Source: Cyanophora paradoxa
Taxonomy: Eukaryota; Glaucocystophyceae; Cyanophorales; Cyanophoraceae
NCBI GenBank assembly: GCA_004431415.1
Contig: QPMI01000515.1
Location: forward strand, 1-64,000
DNA length: 64,000 bases
Direction of reading: 5' to 3'
Part shown: one piece after another, positions 12,111 through 21,249 of the stretch
Position numbering within the stretch: the first letter of the stretch is position 1
How the letters are laid out: each line of letters begins with the position of its first letter
Made by a program: the position numbers and the translations under genes
The notes under the pieces: generated by a model
Seen by the model: only the letters and a program-made list of their open reading frames with translations
Told to the model about the DNA's origin: nothing
Databases searched by the model: none

Positions 12111-12353
12111 TTCTTACTAGTTACATATAAATATATTTTTCTATCTCTTAAATCATTTTTTGGTTGACTTAGTGGGTGGAGTTGAGGCACTTTTTATTTC
12201 TTTTTAGGGCAGAGTCCTCTTTTAGAATCTGTGAAAAAATGAGTCAACTCCCCCCACTTAGTCAACCTAATCGATAAATAAACCATAAATAAAAGACTGT
12301 TTGGGTCTTTTATGATAAATTTGAGTCAACTGTGAGTCCACTTTTGAGTAAAC
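12111..12353. repeat. Stem-loop repeat shared with the right end of the virus
   Basis: The left arm, near 12,161 (ggttgacttagtgggtggag), pairs imperfectly with the right arm near 12,243 (gtcaactccccccacttag). The right arm, extended to 25 nt, is identical to a stretch at 32,305-32,329 in the right-end repeats. The interval has no gene; GAGTCAACT/GAGTCCACTT strings recur to 12,350. A replication or regulatory role is possible, but nothing in the sequence proves it. Confidence 0.7.
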
Positions 12354-14947
12354 CTAAACTTCAACATCAGAGTCATAATCTGATGCATCAGGATCAGCAG
12401 CAGGTAGTTCTTGTTTCATCCTTGGATTAGCTTCTTCCTCAATAGTCTCATCATCTACAAGCTTCATCTTTCTGAATTCCTCAAATACTTGTGGGAATAG
12501 GAAATGATAGTATTGTTTGCCATTTGTAGTTTTCACTTGGATATATGTAACACTTCTCATTTCAGTATAATATCGGCGACTATTATAATCGTTTTTATAT
12601 TTATTGCTGGTAATAAACTCCTGGAACCACTTCCAGGTTTCCACAAGGCTACCAGACTTGCATTTATTCTCGGAAATTAAGCCTCGATCCACAAGCCACT
12701 TAGTGAACATAAGAATGATTGGAGCGCACACCTGTTGGGCTAAATAGTATTTATTTGTAAGGGGTCTATCAGCAATCCAGTTCACATCCTCACATTCAAC
12801 TTTGGTTCTCAAATAGTGGGCAATGTTTCGAATATTGCAGTGATCATTAAGCCATTTTACAAGTGGAAGGAAGTATGACCTATCCTTTGCGAATTTCTTA
12901 CTAACTTCAACAACCACAAATCGCCTATCTCCAGCTTCAATTTTCACTGGAATGTTGTTATTGCTGGTGAATATAATCCTGGCAAAGTTGCTTTTTGTGT
13001 ATGAATCTATCCCTTTGTGTTCAATTACAATCTTATCAGAAGTTATGAGATCTTTGAGCATATCATTATTTTCGAATGTGTCCTTGCCTGAGGCTTCATT
13101 CACAACAATCAAGATCTTATCCTCTCTATTGTGGGCAAATCGACCAAACAGATCCTCTTTTGGCTTTCCAGTTGCATAACTTAGGGCATCTCCAAGTATC
13201 TTCTTTTGGAAAGTATCAACCAACACATTTTTACCAGTTCCCTGCTCACCAATGAAGATTAAGGATACTCCATTGAGTTCCCCAGGCTTTTGCAGCATGT
13301 GGGCAAACCATTTCAACAGATATTCATAGGTATTTTGATCCTCACCAGACATTAAGAACAAGTGATCAAGGAAAGGCTTAATCATCTCAGCAGTTACATC
13401 CTCTGGAGCATTTTCGAATTGCTGATGGTCGACCTTCATTCCTGGATAGAGATTAAATACAGACTTGCATTTTGCACTGAGAGTAGCAGGAGGTGGGAGG
13501 AAATCCATGTAAGTTGATCTTGTGGCTGTTGGATCCACAATCCATTTCCTAAATGATTGCTCCCATTTCTCTTTCTCATTATCTGTCCCCTCATTCACAA
13601 TCACCTTATGCATCAAGTGGGGGAAATGCTTTGTAGAGAGCTTCCCAATATCTTTGGGCATCCAGCAAAGTAGTTGTTCATCCCAGAGCATCACACAACC
13701 AACATTTTCAACATGATGCATTCGAGCATTGAAATACCTCTTATGCACATTGTAATGTTCAGCCAAAGGAGGGATACTTGCAGTCTTGTAATCGATTTCA
13801 TCTGTGTCCTCTGGTAGGAATGCATACTTTTTGGGGAAGAGTTCCTTGAAAAGCTCATTGTTATCTTTGCTCAACCAATAAACCAAGGATTTGAAGGTCA
13901 ACACTTTGCCAGGCTCAGCCTTCTTCTTGCTTCTGCGAAGCTGTGTAAACTTCTCCTGGCATTCATCATAATCATACTTGTCACTCTGTTCTGAGAATTG
14001 GTGGAAGAGTTCAGCTTGCATTTTAGGGGTGAACTTGTTGTCTTCCCCAACATTGATGATGACCAGTCCTACATCAATCCAAGTTTTATACTCATTAGCT
14101 CTCTCACCATTCAGACCCATTATAACACTTTGTAGCAGTTCGAAAGTAACAGGATTTTCGGGTTCAGTGTCTTTTTCAGCTTCTACCTTCTCAGTCTTCA
14201 CTTTATCACTTTTTGGCTCCTTTTTAACTGGTTTTGGCTCAGGGCTATAATTTGCGAATGCAGAAATATTCGATTCATCCACAAGTTTAGTAGAAGCTGA
14301 GAAGAAAGATACAAAGAAGTCCTCATTTCGCATTAACACTTTGTCACAGTCAACGAATTTCTTAAAGCAAACGTTTTTATCAACATCTTTCTTTGATTTA
14401 TTTTGAGCATCCAGAGTCTCACCTTTGCAGCAATTGAGGCAGATAAGGTTCTGTGTGGAGCTGTAAACTCCACTGTCATAATCCTCATTTTTCACCAATC
14501 CCATAGCTTTGAAAAGCTTGGGGATATCTTCATGTTTGCATGCAAGCGATTTAATGATAAAGTGGGCTGAGATCTTGAACTTGGTGACATCCTCCTTGAT
14601 CAAATAAACCCTTCTATGGCGAACTGCAACAGCAATATCGTTAATCGAAGTGGTCCCAGATCGCTTCCATAGCTTATCTCTCATCTCTCTTACAACAGTT
14701 TCAGCCTCAGCATAGTTTTCAGCAATGTTCTCCTTCAAATCAGCGAATTTATCCAGGTCCAGGTAAACTCTGGTGACTTGTTCAGGCTGAATGCATTCAG
14801 CCAGGTCTTAACCTTGCTATTATCAATGGCTTCAAGGGCATCTTCAGCAGAATCAAATACATGGGTGACCTTGTTGCGATCACCAATGAGAGTACTAAGG
14901 AATGTAGCATTTTCAACAGGGGTGGCGAATTTCTCGATTTTGTTCAT
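12354..14947 (-). CDS. Primase-SF3 helicase, frame broken near its N-terminus
   Basis: Two overlapping frames make one gene. The first (14947-14735) starts at ATG; the second is open from about 14,808 to 12,354. Treated as one base lost near 14,740-14,808, the span encodes about 864 residues. The primase part contains YLDLD (DxD metal motif) just upstream of the second frame's first possible start codon, then KISAHFII (sxH motif). It is followed by a Cys-containing segment and a Lys/Glu-rich linker. The C-terminal half is a superfamily 3 helicase: Walker A GEQGTGKN, Walker B ILIVVNEAS, motif C FARIIFTSNNN and Arg finger GDRRF (about 497-606 of the longer frame). It should prime and unwind viral DNA. 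The frame break separates the start codon from the primase active site. Confidence 0.88.
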
Positions 14948-15164
14948 TTTCGATTTTGGGGACTTCTACCTTTAACGAAGAAAATAATTTCGGAAGGAGG
15001 AATTGTCTTTTATATATATCCTATTATTTGCCAAGTCCTTAAGTAGTTTTGGGTCGGGATACTGTCTCGATATATAGGTACAGTTTTAAAAAAGAGGGAA
15101 GAAAGCTGTCATTTTTTTGCCTCCGATCAAATCGATTTCTACAAAATTTGTTTCGATCGAGAAT
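14948..15164. other. Short non-coding viral interval
   Basis: AT-rich sequence between two minus-strand genes. A TTAAAGG string lies upstream of the primase start at 14947. I see no small gene. Confidence 0.4.
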
Positions 15165-15490
15165 TTATTCTTCGATATATTTCCGAGGTCTTCCAACCGG
15201 TTTATGCTCTTTGGGTGTCTTGGGTAGTTCGTCTTTTTTCTTGTGGTAGTATTCCAGCGCTTTCGCCTTTTTCTGTTCGCGATATTCTTCATTTTCCCTG
15301 TATTTCCTCTGGTGTCTGAGGGCAATCTTTTTGAGTTCTTCTGGTGTGTGAACTGTAGCGGCTCCTTGGGATAATCGTTCCTCCTTCTTTTATGATAGGC
15401 TTCGCGTTTTCTTTGGGCATCTTGCTCCCTTTTCAGTCTCAGCTTCTCTGCTTTTTCATCATCTGTGAGTATCTTGCGGATATTCGGCAT
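15165..15490 (-). CDS. Small basic protein with GRPRK tail, frame broken
   Basis: The first frame (from 15490) begins MPNIRKILTDDEKAEKLRLK and stays basic for about 43 residues. After position about 15,360 the adjacent frame carries the recognisable sequence: TPEELKKIALRHQRKYRE, EYREQKKAKALEYYHKKK and GRPRKYIEE, ending at 15165. Losing one base explains the shift and gives about 108 residues. The tail resembles an AT-hook-like motif and matches the next gene (RYREDPAYREYKKQQA; RGRPIKYY), so the two are paralogues. A DNA-binding or virion-DNA-condensing role is plausible from charge and motif but unproven. Confidence 0.65.
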
Positions 15491-15642
15491 TTCTCTTTAA
15501 TAGTAGATACGAAAATAATTTTTCCTCAATACAACCTATCTACTTTTTCTTTAAGTCATTTTTTGTTGCGAACACCAGTTCCTGTCTGTAAACTTTAATA
15601 GCTGCCTCAGTAGCATACTGAGACCGCTTTTTCTCAAGTATC

Positions 15643-15888
15643 TTATAGACCTGTGGGTCCATTGCTACTATCAGTAGGCAAATAATATTTAATCGGTCTC
15701 CCTCTGGGTCTCTGCTCCTCTTTTTGGGCTTTTCTGCGATAATAGGATGCCAGGGCTTGTTGTTTCTTATACTCTCTATATGCTGGGTCCTCTCTATATC
15801 GTTTCTGCTTTGCTAGAATGTGTCTAATAGCACCCTCAGTTAAAGGCTCATCACTAGTAAACTCGATCAAACTAATTGTATCCTCCAT
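15643..15888 (-). CDS. Small basic protein with RGRP motif, paralogue of the preceding gene
   Basis: The preferred start is the ATG at 15888 (MEDTISLIEF), giving 81 residues; a longer frame upstream overlaps another gene entirely. The core RYREDPAYREYKKQQALASY and the RPRGRPIKYYLP tail match the frame-broken gene at 15165-15490. It overlaps the end of the upstream minus-strand gene by 17 nt, which suggests co-transcription. Likely DNA-binding by composition (basic, RGRP); no enzyme motif. Confidence 0.65.
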   Translation of the reverse strand: MEDTISLIEFTSDEPLTEGAIRHILAKQKRYREDPAYREYKKQQALASYYRRKAQKEEQRPRGRPIKYYLPTDSSNGPTGL

Positions 15889-16144
15889 TAATATTTGCTG
15901 AGAAAACGTTTTCGCCTGGTAAAGAACTTCTCCTTGGATACTCCTGTTGCTCATATGTATACTCTGTGGGGTCTGCTGGCATTGACTCCACTGAAACTGT
16001 TGATCTCCTTCTCTCTCTTGCCTCAGATACATTATCCTCAGTATCTGACATCTCAAACTCTATTGTTGTGTCACAGCATCCACTGTGGCAATTGCTCACC
16101 ACATGCAGACTGAGCATCTCAATAAACTTTCGTATTATATCCAT
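15872..16144 (-). CDS. Small viral protein of unknown function
   Basis: 90 residues. The N-terminus contains MDIIRKFIEMLSLHVVSNC with a short cluster of Cys/His (CHSGCC). The middle is acidic and Ser/Arg-rich (SDTEDNVSEARERRRS). A TATATAAAAGA motif lies about 35 nt before the start. I do not recognise a family. The position among DNA-handling and packaging genes is the only hint to role. Confidence 0.6.
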   Translation of the reverse strand: MDIIRKFIEMLSLHVVSNCHSGCCDTTIEFEMSDTEDNVSEARERRRSTVSVESMPADPTEYTYEQQEYPRRSSLPGENVFSANINGGYN

Positions 16145-16166
16145 GTCTCTAATAAAACAGAGAAAA

Positions 16167-16901
16167 TTAAAGCCAAACTCGTCTTTTATATACTGTTGGG
16201 GCTACTCCCTTTTCGACTTCAGCTTTGGTGGCACCAGGTTCAATAGTTCCCTTCTGGGTCTTTGTTTTCATTTCATCTACTGCCTGCTCATCAATTTGGT
16301 TCTCTTTCTTAGCAATAAACTGTTTATCTGGGACACCAGTAATGCCCATTTTATAAACTTCCTTTCGAAGCATCTCCTTTAGCTTGGATCTCTCTTTCTT
16401 CTCAGTAACATACTGCTCCAAGGCACTTGATTTGGCTTCCAGATCTTTGAGTTTAGCAGTCATCTCATCCCATTGAGCCTTGGGAATCCGATGAATATTT
16501 TGAGTGGGAGCAGTCTTGTATGTGACTTCACCAGCCATAGACTGAATTACCTTGTCTGATTCCTTACTAAGACCCTCACCTTTGCGAGCCAGTGAAAGAT
16601 CTTGCAAGCCTAAACCTTTGTCATCAGCAGCCCCAATAATTCGCCTGGCACCCTCAGCAACAGCTTTCATTTTTGAGGCTTCTGGTGAGATGTTGAGTTG
16701 GTCACTGGTTGAAGCCTGTGGGGCTTTGTCATCAACTGATTCCTCATAGGCAGCATTGAGGGGGTCTTCTTCTTGCTGTGAGGGCTTCACCTCATTCATA
16801 CCATTGAATTTCATTGGTTCAGTATTAATGGATCCATTGTTTCCACCACCTGAATAGCCAACAGCCCCAGCTGGAATCCCTATCTTTCGTTTGGGAGGCA
16901 T
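16167..16901 (-). CDS. Viral protein of unknown function, partly coiled coil
   Basis: 244 residues, beginning MPPKRKIGIPAGAVGYSGGG. The N-terminal 100 residues are Gly/Asn/Ser-rich and probably flexible. Residues about 140-190 (QWDEMTAKLKDLEAKSSALE onward) look like a coiled coil. The C-terminus is basic. There are no catalytic motifs. It sits directly downstream of the packaging ATPase on the same strand, with an AATAAAGATACA string before the ATG, as for capsid genes. A structural or scaffold role would fit the location and low complexity, but this is a guess. Confidence 0.75.
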   Translation of the reverse strand: MPPKRKIGIPAGAVGYSGGGNNGSINTEPMKFNGMNEVKPSQQEEDPLNAAYEESVDDKAPQASTSDQLNISPEASKMKAVAEGARRIIGAADDKGLGLQDLSLARKGEGLSKESDKVIQSMAGEVTYKTAPTQNIHRIPKAQWDEMTAKLKDLEAKSSALEQYVTEKKERSKLKEMLRKEVYKMGITGVPDKQFIAKKENQIDEQAVDEMKTKTQKGTIEPGATKAEVEKGVAPTVYKRRVWL

Positions 16902-16929
16902 TGTATCTTTATTAGAATGAGAGATAATT

Positions 16930-17724
16930 TTATAAACCGCGTTTATATCGCATCAATTTATTGCTATGGACTTGGCTTTTCACTTCTTTAGGGGCTTCCT
17001 CTTTCTCTGGTGGTTTCAGTTCATCTTCTTTCTTCTTGGGCTTCCTGTGGAAGCGAGGAAAATCGAAATCTCCAACTAAATCGGCTTTATCAACATAGTA
17101 GCCCACATTATACTTGAAAGATGTATAAACAAGGAATTGATATGAGTGGACATACTCTTCAAACAGTTGATAGAAATCTTCTTTGCGAGGAAAAGTCGAA
17201 AACTCCTCTGCAAATGCTTCCAGCTCTTTTTGATTGCTTGCACAAACCATAATTACTATATCACTATTGCAGCGAATAACAATTGCGACCTTTCTTAATT
17301 TTTGGGAAATAGTTATAATTGATATATTGACATGTCTGCCACGAACATAAAGCATTCCCACTGTTTTATCTCGACTGAGATCCAGCTGGTCATTTTCTAT
17401 CATATCCTCTAAAATCACCAGCATATGGTTAAGTTCTTCTCCTTTCTCCCTTTTTGCCTCTCTTTCTTTTATAATTTTCGACATGTATTGGGGATCCCAT
17501 GCACCCAGTTGAACAGTAGCAGCTTTGTCCCAAAAATGTGAAAATGAGGTAGCGGATATAATAAGTGTTGTATCAATCTTTTTGGCATCATGCAGCTGTT
17601 TCAAATAATATTTTACAGCTTCTGTTTTTCCGCATCCACTTTTTCCGAGTATGAGTAGTCTGAAAGGGGGTTCTATCATTTCACCAGCCACAAATTCATC
17701 CAGATCAGAACTTGGTATTGGCAT
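16930..17724 (-). CDS. Genome-packaging ATPase (A32-like, FtsK/HerA class)
   Basis: 264 residues. Walker A LILGKSGCGKTE (about 24-35) is followed by Walker B MLVILEDM (101-108) and a conserved ITISQKLRK segment that matches the sensor region of A32-type ATPases. The C-terminal 50 residues are Lys/Glu/Pro-rich and end with a basic patch. This family drives viral DNA into preformed capsids and is a hallmark of PLVs, virophages and nucleocytoviruses. It lies in the capsid gene cluster, and the start follows ATAGAAAGATACACA. Confidence 0.93.
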   Translation of the reverse strand: MPIPSSDLDEFVAGEMIEPPFRLLILGKSGCGKTEAVKYYLKQLHDAKKIDTTLIISATSFSHFWDKAATVQLGAWDPQYMSKIIKEREAKREKGEELNHMLVILEDMIENDQLDLSRDKTVGMLYVRGRHVNISIITISQKLRKVAIVIRCNSDIVIMVCASNQKELEAFAEEFSTFPRKEDFYQLFEEYVHSYQFLVYTSFKYNVGYYVDKADLVGDFDFPRFHRKPKKKEDELKPPEKEEAPKEVKSQVHSNKLMRYKRGL

Positions 17725-17780
17725 TGTGTATCTTTCTATAAAGAAACAGATAAAAATAATGCAAGGTGACTGAATATGGT

Positions 17781-18712
17781 TTACAGGTTAGATAGGAATC
17801 GTTTAATGCAACCCTCAATATCAGTTTCGGTGTATGGGATTCTTAGGAGTTTGATATTATTAGCTTCACAGTACCGATTTTTAATTCCATCACGAATTTG
17901 GGTATCTTCAAAGGCCTTCTGACCTCCAAACTGTTCCACAGGTTTGAAATGTTGTATACCATCATATTCAATTGCAATTTTGAGAGATGGAATATAAATA
18001 TCGAATGGGAGAACTCTTTTATGCTTGCAATCAGGAAATCTGTGGATATTGAGAAGTCTAAACCAATTTCTTTTAGGGCTGCTTGAACTTTCGTCTCACC
18101 AATAGACGATCTACATGACAGACAGCCATACCCATTGAGAAAATCACTTGGTGTCTTTTTGAATTCAAGATCACACTTTTTACAGATAATGGTAACTTTT
18201 GTTCTTGCATTTACATACTCAACTTTAGATAAATCGTAGTTATCTCCATAGAGTTTCAAAGCTCTCTCTGTGAATTTCTCAATCCCCATTTGCAACTTAT
18301 CTTTGATGCGATCCATTTTACATTTTGCATGCCCATCACCATGCATGTGTTTGTGTGGCTTTTGATTGAAATACTCTTGACATTTCTTACAGAATATTTT
18401 AATAGGGTCTTCTCCCTTAATATAAACAGATTCTGAATAGTCATAAAGATCTCCATGCTTTTCCGTCGCTCTTTTGACAAACTGTTCAGTGGTTAATCTA
18501 TTTGACATTCCCTTTTTAATATTCCCACATGAGGGACAACCACATTTCTGATTAATATGACTATGAGCAGCTTGCCAAAACTCAGTCTTGCAGGTGTTGC
18601 ATATAATATTAATCTTCTTCATGGTCCCTTCATAGATAACTTTAGAGTAATCATAATTATAGCCATGCACTTCGACAGCTTTTTCGATAAAGGACTTAGT
18701 AGTATAAGACAT
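17781..18712 (-). CDS. Zinc-repeat plus Vsr/homing-type endonuclease, frame broken
   Basis: From 18712 the first frame carries three similar zinc-binding repeats (for example FIEKAVEVHGYNYDYSKVIY, then CxxC pairs ending CGCPSCG), like DUF723 modules, then GETKVQAALKEIGLDFS. At about 18,030 the conserved frame changes: the adjacent frame reads VLPFDIYIPSLKIAIEYDG, then IKNRYCEANNIKLLRIPY, to a stop at 17781. That is a Vsr-like/PD-(D/E)xK nuclease core. Losing one base explains the break and gives about 310 residues. Proteins of this build are common in giant viruses and phages and behave as homing-type nucleases. It sits between the ATPase and major capsid genes. Confidence 0.78.
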
Positions 18713-18785
18713 TTTACTTTGTAAAAGATTTCAAAAATAAATAATCATTTTTTCTTTAAATGCCTTACGAGAAATGGTAAGATTA

Positions 18786-20156
18786 CTACAAATTTATACG
18801 ACGTAATCCATCTTTGTCTACAATAATAAAGCTATGCATGAGAGCGCGAACATTAACATCAATTGTCTTATCTGAAGGCATGTAGAGGGTGAGGAATGAA
18901 GATGAGGAATTTGTCAGGTCAACAAATCCACTTTGAGCAATATTTCGAATTGCCTTTTCTCCATCAAGGCAGAATGGGAGTCCTGAAAGGACATAGCGAT
19001 CAGCAACCTTATCCATGTTAGAGCATTTGAAGGCATCAGCAATTAGCTCAGCACCTTTGAGTAGGGAAATTGGCTCAGTGGCAAAAAGTCGCTGTCCATT
19101 TATTTCAGTTGTGAATGTGATGTCTTTGGAGTTGGCATAGGTCTTAAGAACACTGTGGGAGCCATTGGATTTGTCAACAGTTTCATGATCACGAACTGAA
19201 ACAAGCAGAGCATATACAAGACCTGAGATTTGAGAGAGGTTAATTCGATTGGGTTGGGCATTGCCCTTGGCAGGGAAAGCACTAGCATCTACAAATCCAA
19301 TATCAAGGGAGGGAATAGCCATGCCAGTTGTCTTAACCTTTTCAATGACAGTAGCGAAAAGCTCATCAGAAACATTAATAGCATGCATGTAAAGGCGAGG
19401 AGAAGTAATAGAAATAACAGGAGTTGTTGCACCAAGACTGAAAGTTGTGATATTTTGACCAACATGGGCAAGTGTGGCATTAGCAGTATCACCAAGACCA
19501 TCATCTTCTGTCTTATCAGCAACTGTCCCACCAACAACAGGGAGAGAGCGACCACCATAGGAAGTTTCAACATAACCCTTTCCAGCATCCTTAAACCAAA
19601 CAGTAACAACCATTTCACCAGATAAAGCACCAAGGGGAAGGTAGTGATTTAGCCAAGGCACAGGGATTTCAACAAAGAATGAGCCACCAAGGCGGTTGGT
19701 TCCATGAGCAGGGATGCCATGAACCATGCCCATTGATCGCTTCTTTTTAGCTAGTTGATCCTCCGAATAATAGACCAGGGGGAAATGAGCAAGGAAATCA
19801 GATGGAATATGGTAGGTGTAAGATCCATAGGTAATTTCAAGTCGCTGAACTAAAGCACCAACTGGGCGAGTGTATCCATTGCGAACTAGGTCAGTATCAC
19901 CAGCAAACGTGATGGCTGGAAGGTCGAAAGCAAGTTCGAGTTTTCCACAGAAATTGTAGCGAGGTAGCTTGAAGGAAATGCGATTTCCAACATTATTCTC
20001 AAAAGTATTGCTGGGATTCACAACAACTAGAACTGGCTTAGACTTGGATTCGAGACCAAGCATAAGGGAGTTATCCAGGAAAAAGGCTTTCGCCTCTTCT
20101 GGGGTTGTTAGGGCTTCTTTCAGCGAAAGTCTTTGAAGAGTGGAAGTGATATCCAT
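18786..20156 (-). CDS. Major capsid protein, double jelly-roll type
   Basis: 456 residues from the ATG at 20156 (MDITSTLQRLSLKEALTTPE); a longer frame exists, but this start sits next to AATAAAAGAGAATATA. The protein is beta-rich with characteristic PLV features: NRISFKLPRYNFCGKLEL, a LVQRLEITYG strand in the first jelly roll, EIPVPWLNHYLPLGALSG, and a second jelly roll with SPRLYMHAI. It ends with a Leu/Ile-rich strand (RALMHSFIIVDKDGLRRINL). It should form pseudo-hexameric trimers on the icosahedral shell. Size and neighbours (minor capsid and ATPase genes) agree. Confidence 0.88.
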   Translation of the reverse strand: MDITSTLQRLSLKEALTTPEEAKAFFLDNSLMLGLESKSKPVLVVVNPSNTFENNVGNRISFKLPRYNFCGKLELAFDLPAITFAGDTDLVRNGYTRPVGALVQRLEITYGSYTYHIPSDFLAHFPLVYYSEDQLAKKKRSMGMVHGIPAHGTNRLGGSFFVEIPVPWLNHYLPLGALSGEMVVTVWFKDAGKGYVETSYGGRSLPVVGGTVADKTEDDGLGDTANATLAHVGQNITTFSLGATTPVISITSPRLYMHAINVSDELFATVIEKVKTTGMAIPSLDIGFVDASAFPAKGNAQPNRINLSQISGLVYALLVSVRDHETVDKSNGSHSVLKTYANSKDITFTTEINGQRLFATEPISLLKGAELIADAFKCSNMDKVADRYVLSGLPFCLDGEKAIRNIAQSGFVDLTNSSSSFLTLYMPSDKTIDVNVRALMHSFIIVDKDGLRRINL

Positions 20157-20175
20157 TATATTCTCTTTTATTATA
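20157..20175 (-). promoter_or_regulatory. TAAAAGA-type motif before the major capsid gene
   Basis: Read on the minus strand, AATAAAAGAGAATATA lies directly against the ATG at 20156. The same A-rich core occurs immediately upstream of most other genes in the element, so a viral (possibly late) promoter with a very short leader is likely. Confidence 0.6.
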
Positions 20176-20209
20176 CTGCAACATAAAAAATCTACCAATG
20201 ATCCTTAAT

Positions 20210-21220
20210 TTATGCGAAGTTTGTAATAACTGGATAGGAAGGGTGAAGCTGTGACATTCGCATCTTGAAGTATTCATAAACTGGGTCCCCAGCTGGCTCA
20301 TCACCATAGCGAATTTCAAAGGTAAGATGAACAGGTTGACCCTCAAAATCAATTGGTTCATTAATAGCATTTACAATATCAACCGAGAAAGTGGATAATC
20401 CAACCTTTTTATTATAGTATTTGTAAAGTGGGTGAGCTTCTGTTGAATTGTAAACAACATGCTCACCATAGTCTTTATCAGGGACCACTATTTTGTGAAA
20501 GTAACCAGTCAGAAGACCATCCCCACATTGCACCAGATCACCCAGCTCCTTTACTCTTACAAACAAAACACTGTCCCTGGTCTTCTCAGGCTCAAAAGAA
20601 GATATAATGCCATTCACGCGACCACCAGTAAAGATTCCATCAGTGAGAGCATCATAGACCTGTGATTGGATTGGGGAGTTACCATATCTTCCAGGATCAA
20701 GACCCAGCAGTCTAGCTGAACTCAACAGCTTTTGGATTGTTTGTTGGCTTGGGTTCACAGCTACTGAGAAAGCCAAGTAAAATGGTACTGCTGAGTGGAA
20801 TATAATTCGTTTCAGTGATTCATCCCATTTGCAGCGAATGGATGGTTGGGGATTTCTGCCTTCGAATTTAGAGTTAATTACATTCACCAGTTGCTGGTGG
20901 CTTTGGATGGGGGTGTTTCGACTTATAATGAATTGTTTCCATTGTTCATAGTCAGCAGCTGGGCGAACTGTTGGAATTCCTGAGCTTCCAGCTCCAGGAG
21001 TTTGTTCAGAATAATAAATGCTAAATGCATTGTCAACTGTCACATCTCCTGCTTTGGTTTCACCACTCACCATAGGGATACTGTTATAAAATTCGGCTGA
21101 GACCAGTCTCACAGCCCTCACATTCTCATAACTACTGGGGAGTCTAGCCACAAAGCTTGATGTGGGACCATCACCAGAGATTGTATTAAATGAGCTAACC
21201 TCGATGTAATCCACAGGCAT
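20210..21220 (-). CDS. Minor capsid (penton-like) protein 1
   Basis: 336 residues. The opening MPVDYIEVSSFNTISGDGPT, then FVARLPSSYENVRAVRLVSA and EFYNSIPMV, is the usual start of PLV/virophage minor capsid proteins (single jelly roll occupying the vertices). The C-terminus (GQPVHLTFEIRYGD) supplies another predicted beta strand. It lies 53 nt upstream of the major capsid start on the same strand and 29 nt from a divergent gene of the same type. The start follows GATAAAAGAAGA. Confidence 0.82.
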   Translation of the reverse strand: MPVDYIEVSSFNTISGDGPTSSFVARLPSSYENVRAVRLVSAEFYNSIPMVSGETKAGDVTVDNAFSIYYSEQTPGAGSSGIPTVRPAADYEQWKQFIISRNTPIQSHQQLVNVINSKFEGRNPQPSIRCKWDESLKRIIFHSAVPFYLAFSVAVNPSQQTIQKLLSSARLLGLDPGRYGNSPIQSQVYDALTDGIFTGGRVNGIISSFEPEKTRDSVLFVRVKELGDLVQCGDGLLTGYFHKIVVPDKDYGEHVVYNSTEAHPLYKYYNKKVGLSTFSVDIVNAINEPIDFEGQPVHLTFEIRYGDEPAGDPVYEYFKMRMSQLHPSYPVITNFA

Positions 21221-21249
21221 TCTTCTTTTATCTATATTTATATATTAAA
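21221..21249. promoter_or_regulatory. Bidirectional promoter interval between the minor capsid genes
   Basis: Only 29 nt separate the two divergent ATGs. The sequence is almost pure A/T. Minus-strand reading gives GATAAAAGAAGA before 21220; plus-strand reading gives ATATATTAAA before 21250. It marks the switch from leftward to rightward genes. Confidence 0.6.

Noticed and set aside
13978-14250. Plus-strand frame inside the helicase gene
   Set aside because: Antisense shadow of an Asp/Glu/Lys-rich linker, which gives Ser/Phe/Leu-rich translations.
19230-19633. Frames overlapping the major capsid gene, one strongly hydrophobic
   Set aside because: They lie wholly within the capsid gene in other frames; Leu/Val richness is a by-product of its codons, not a membrane protein.
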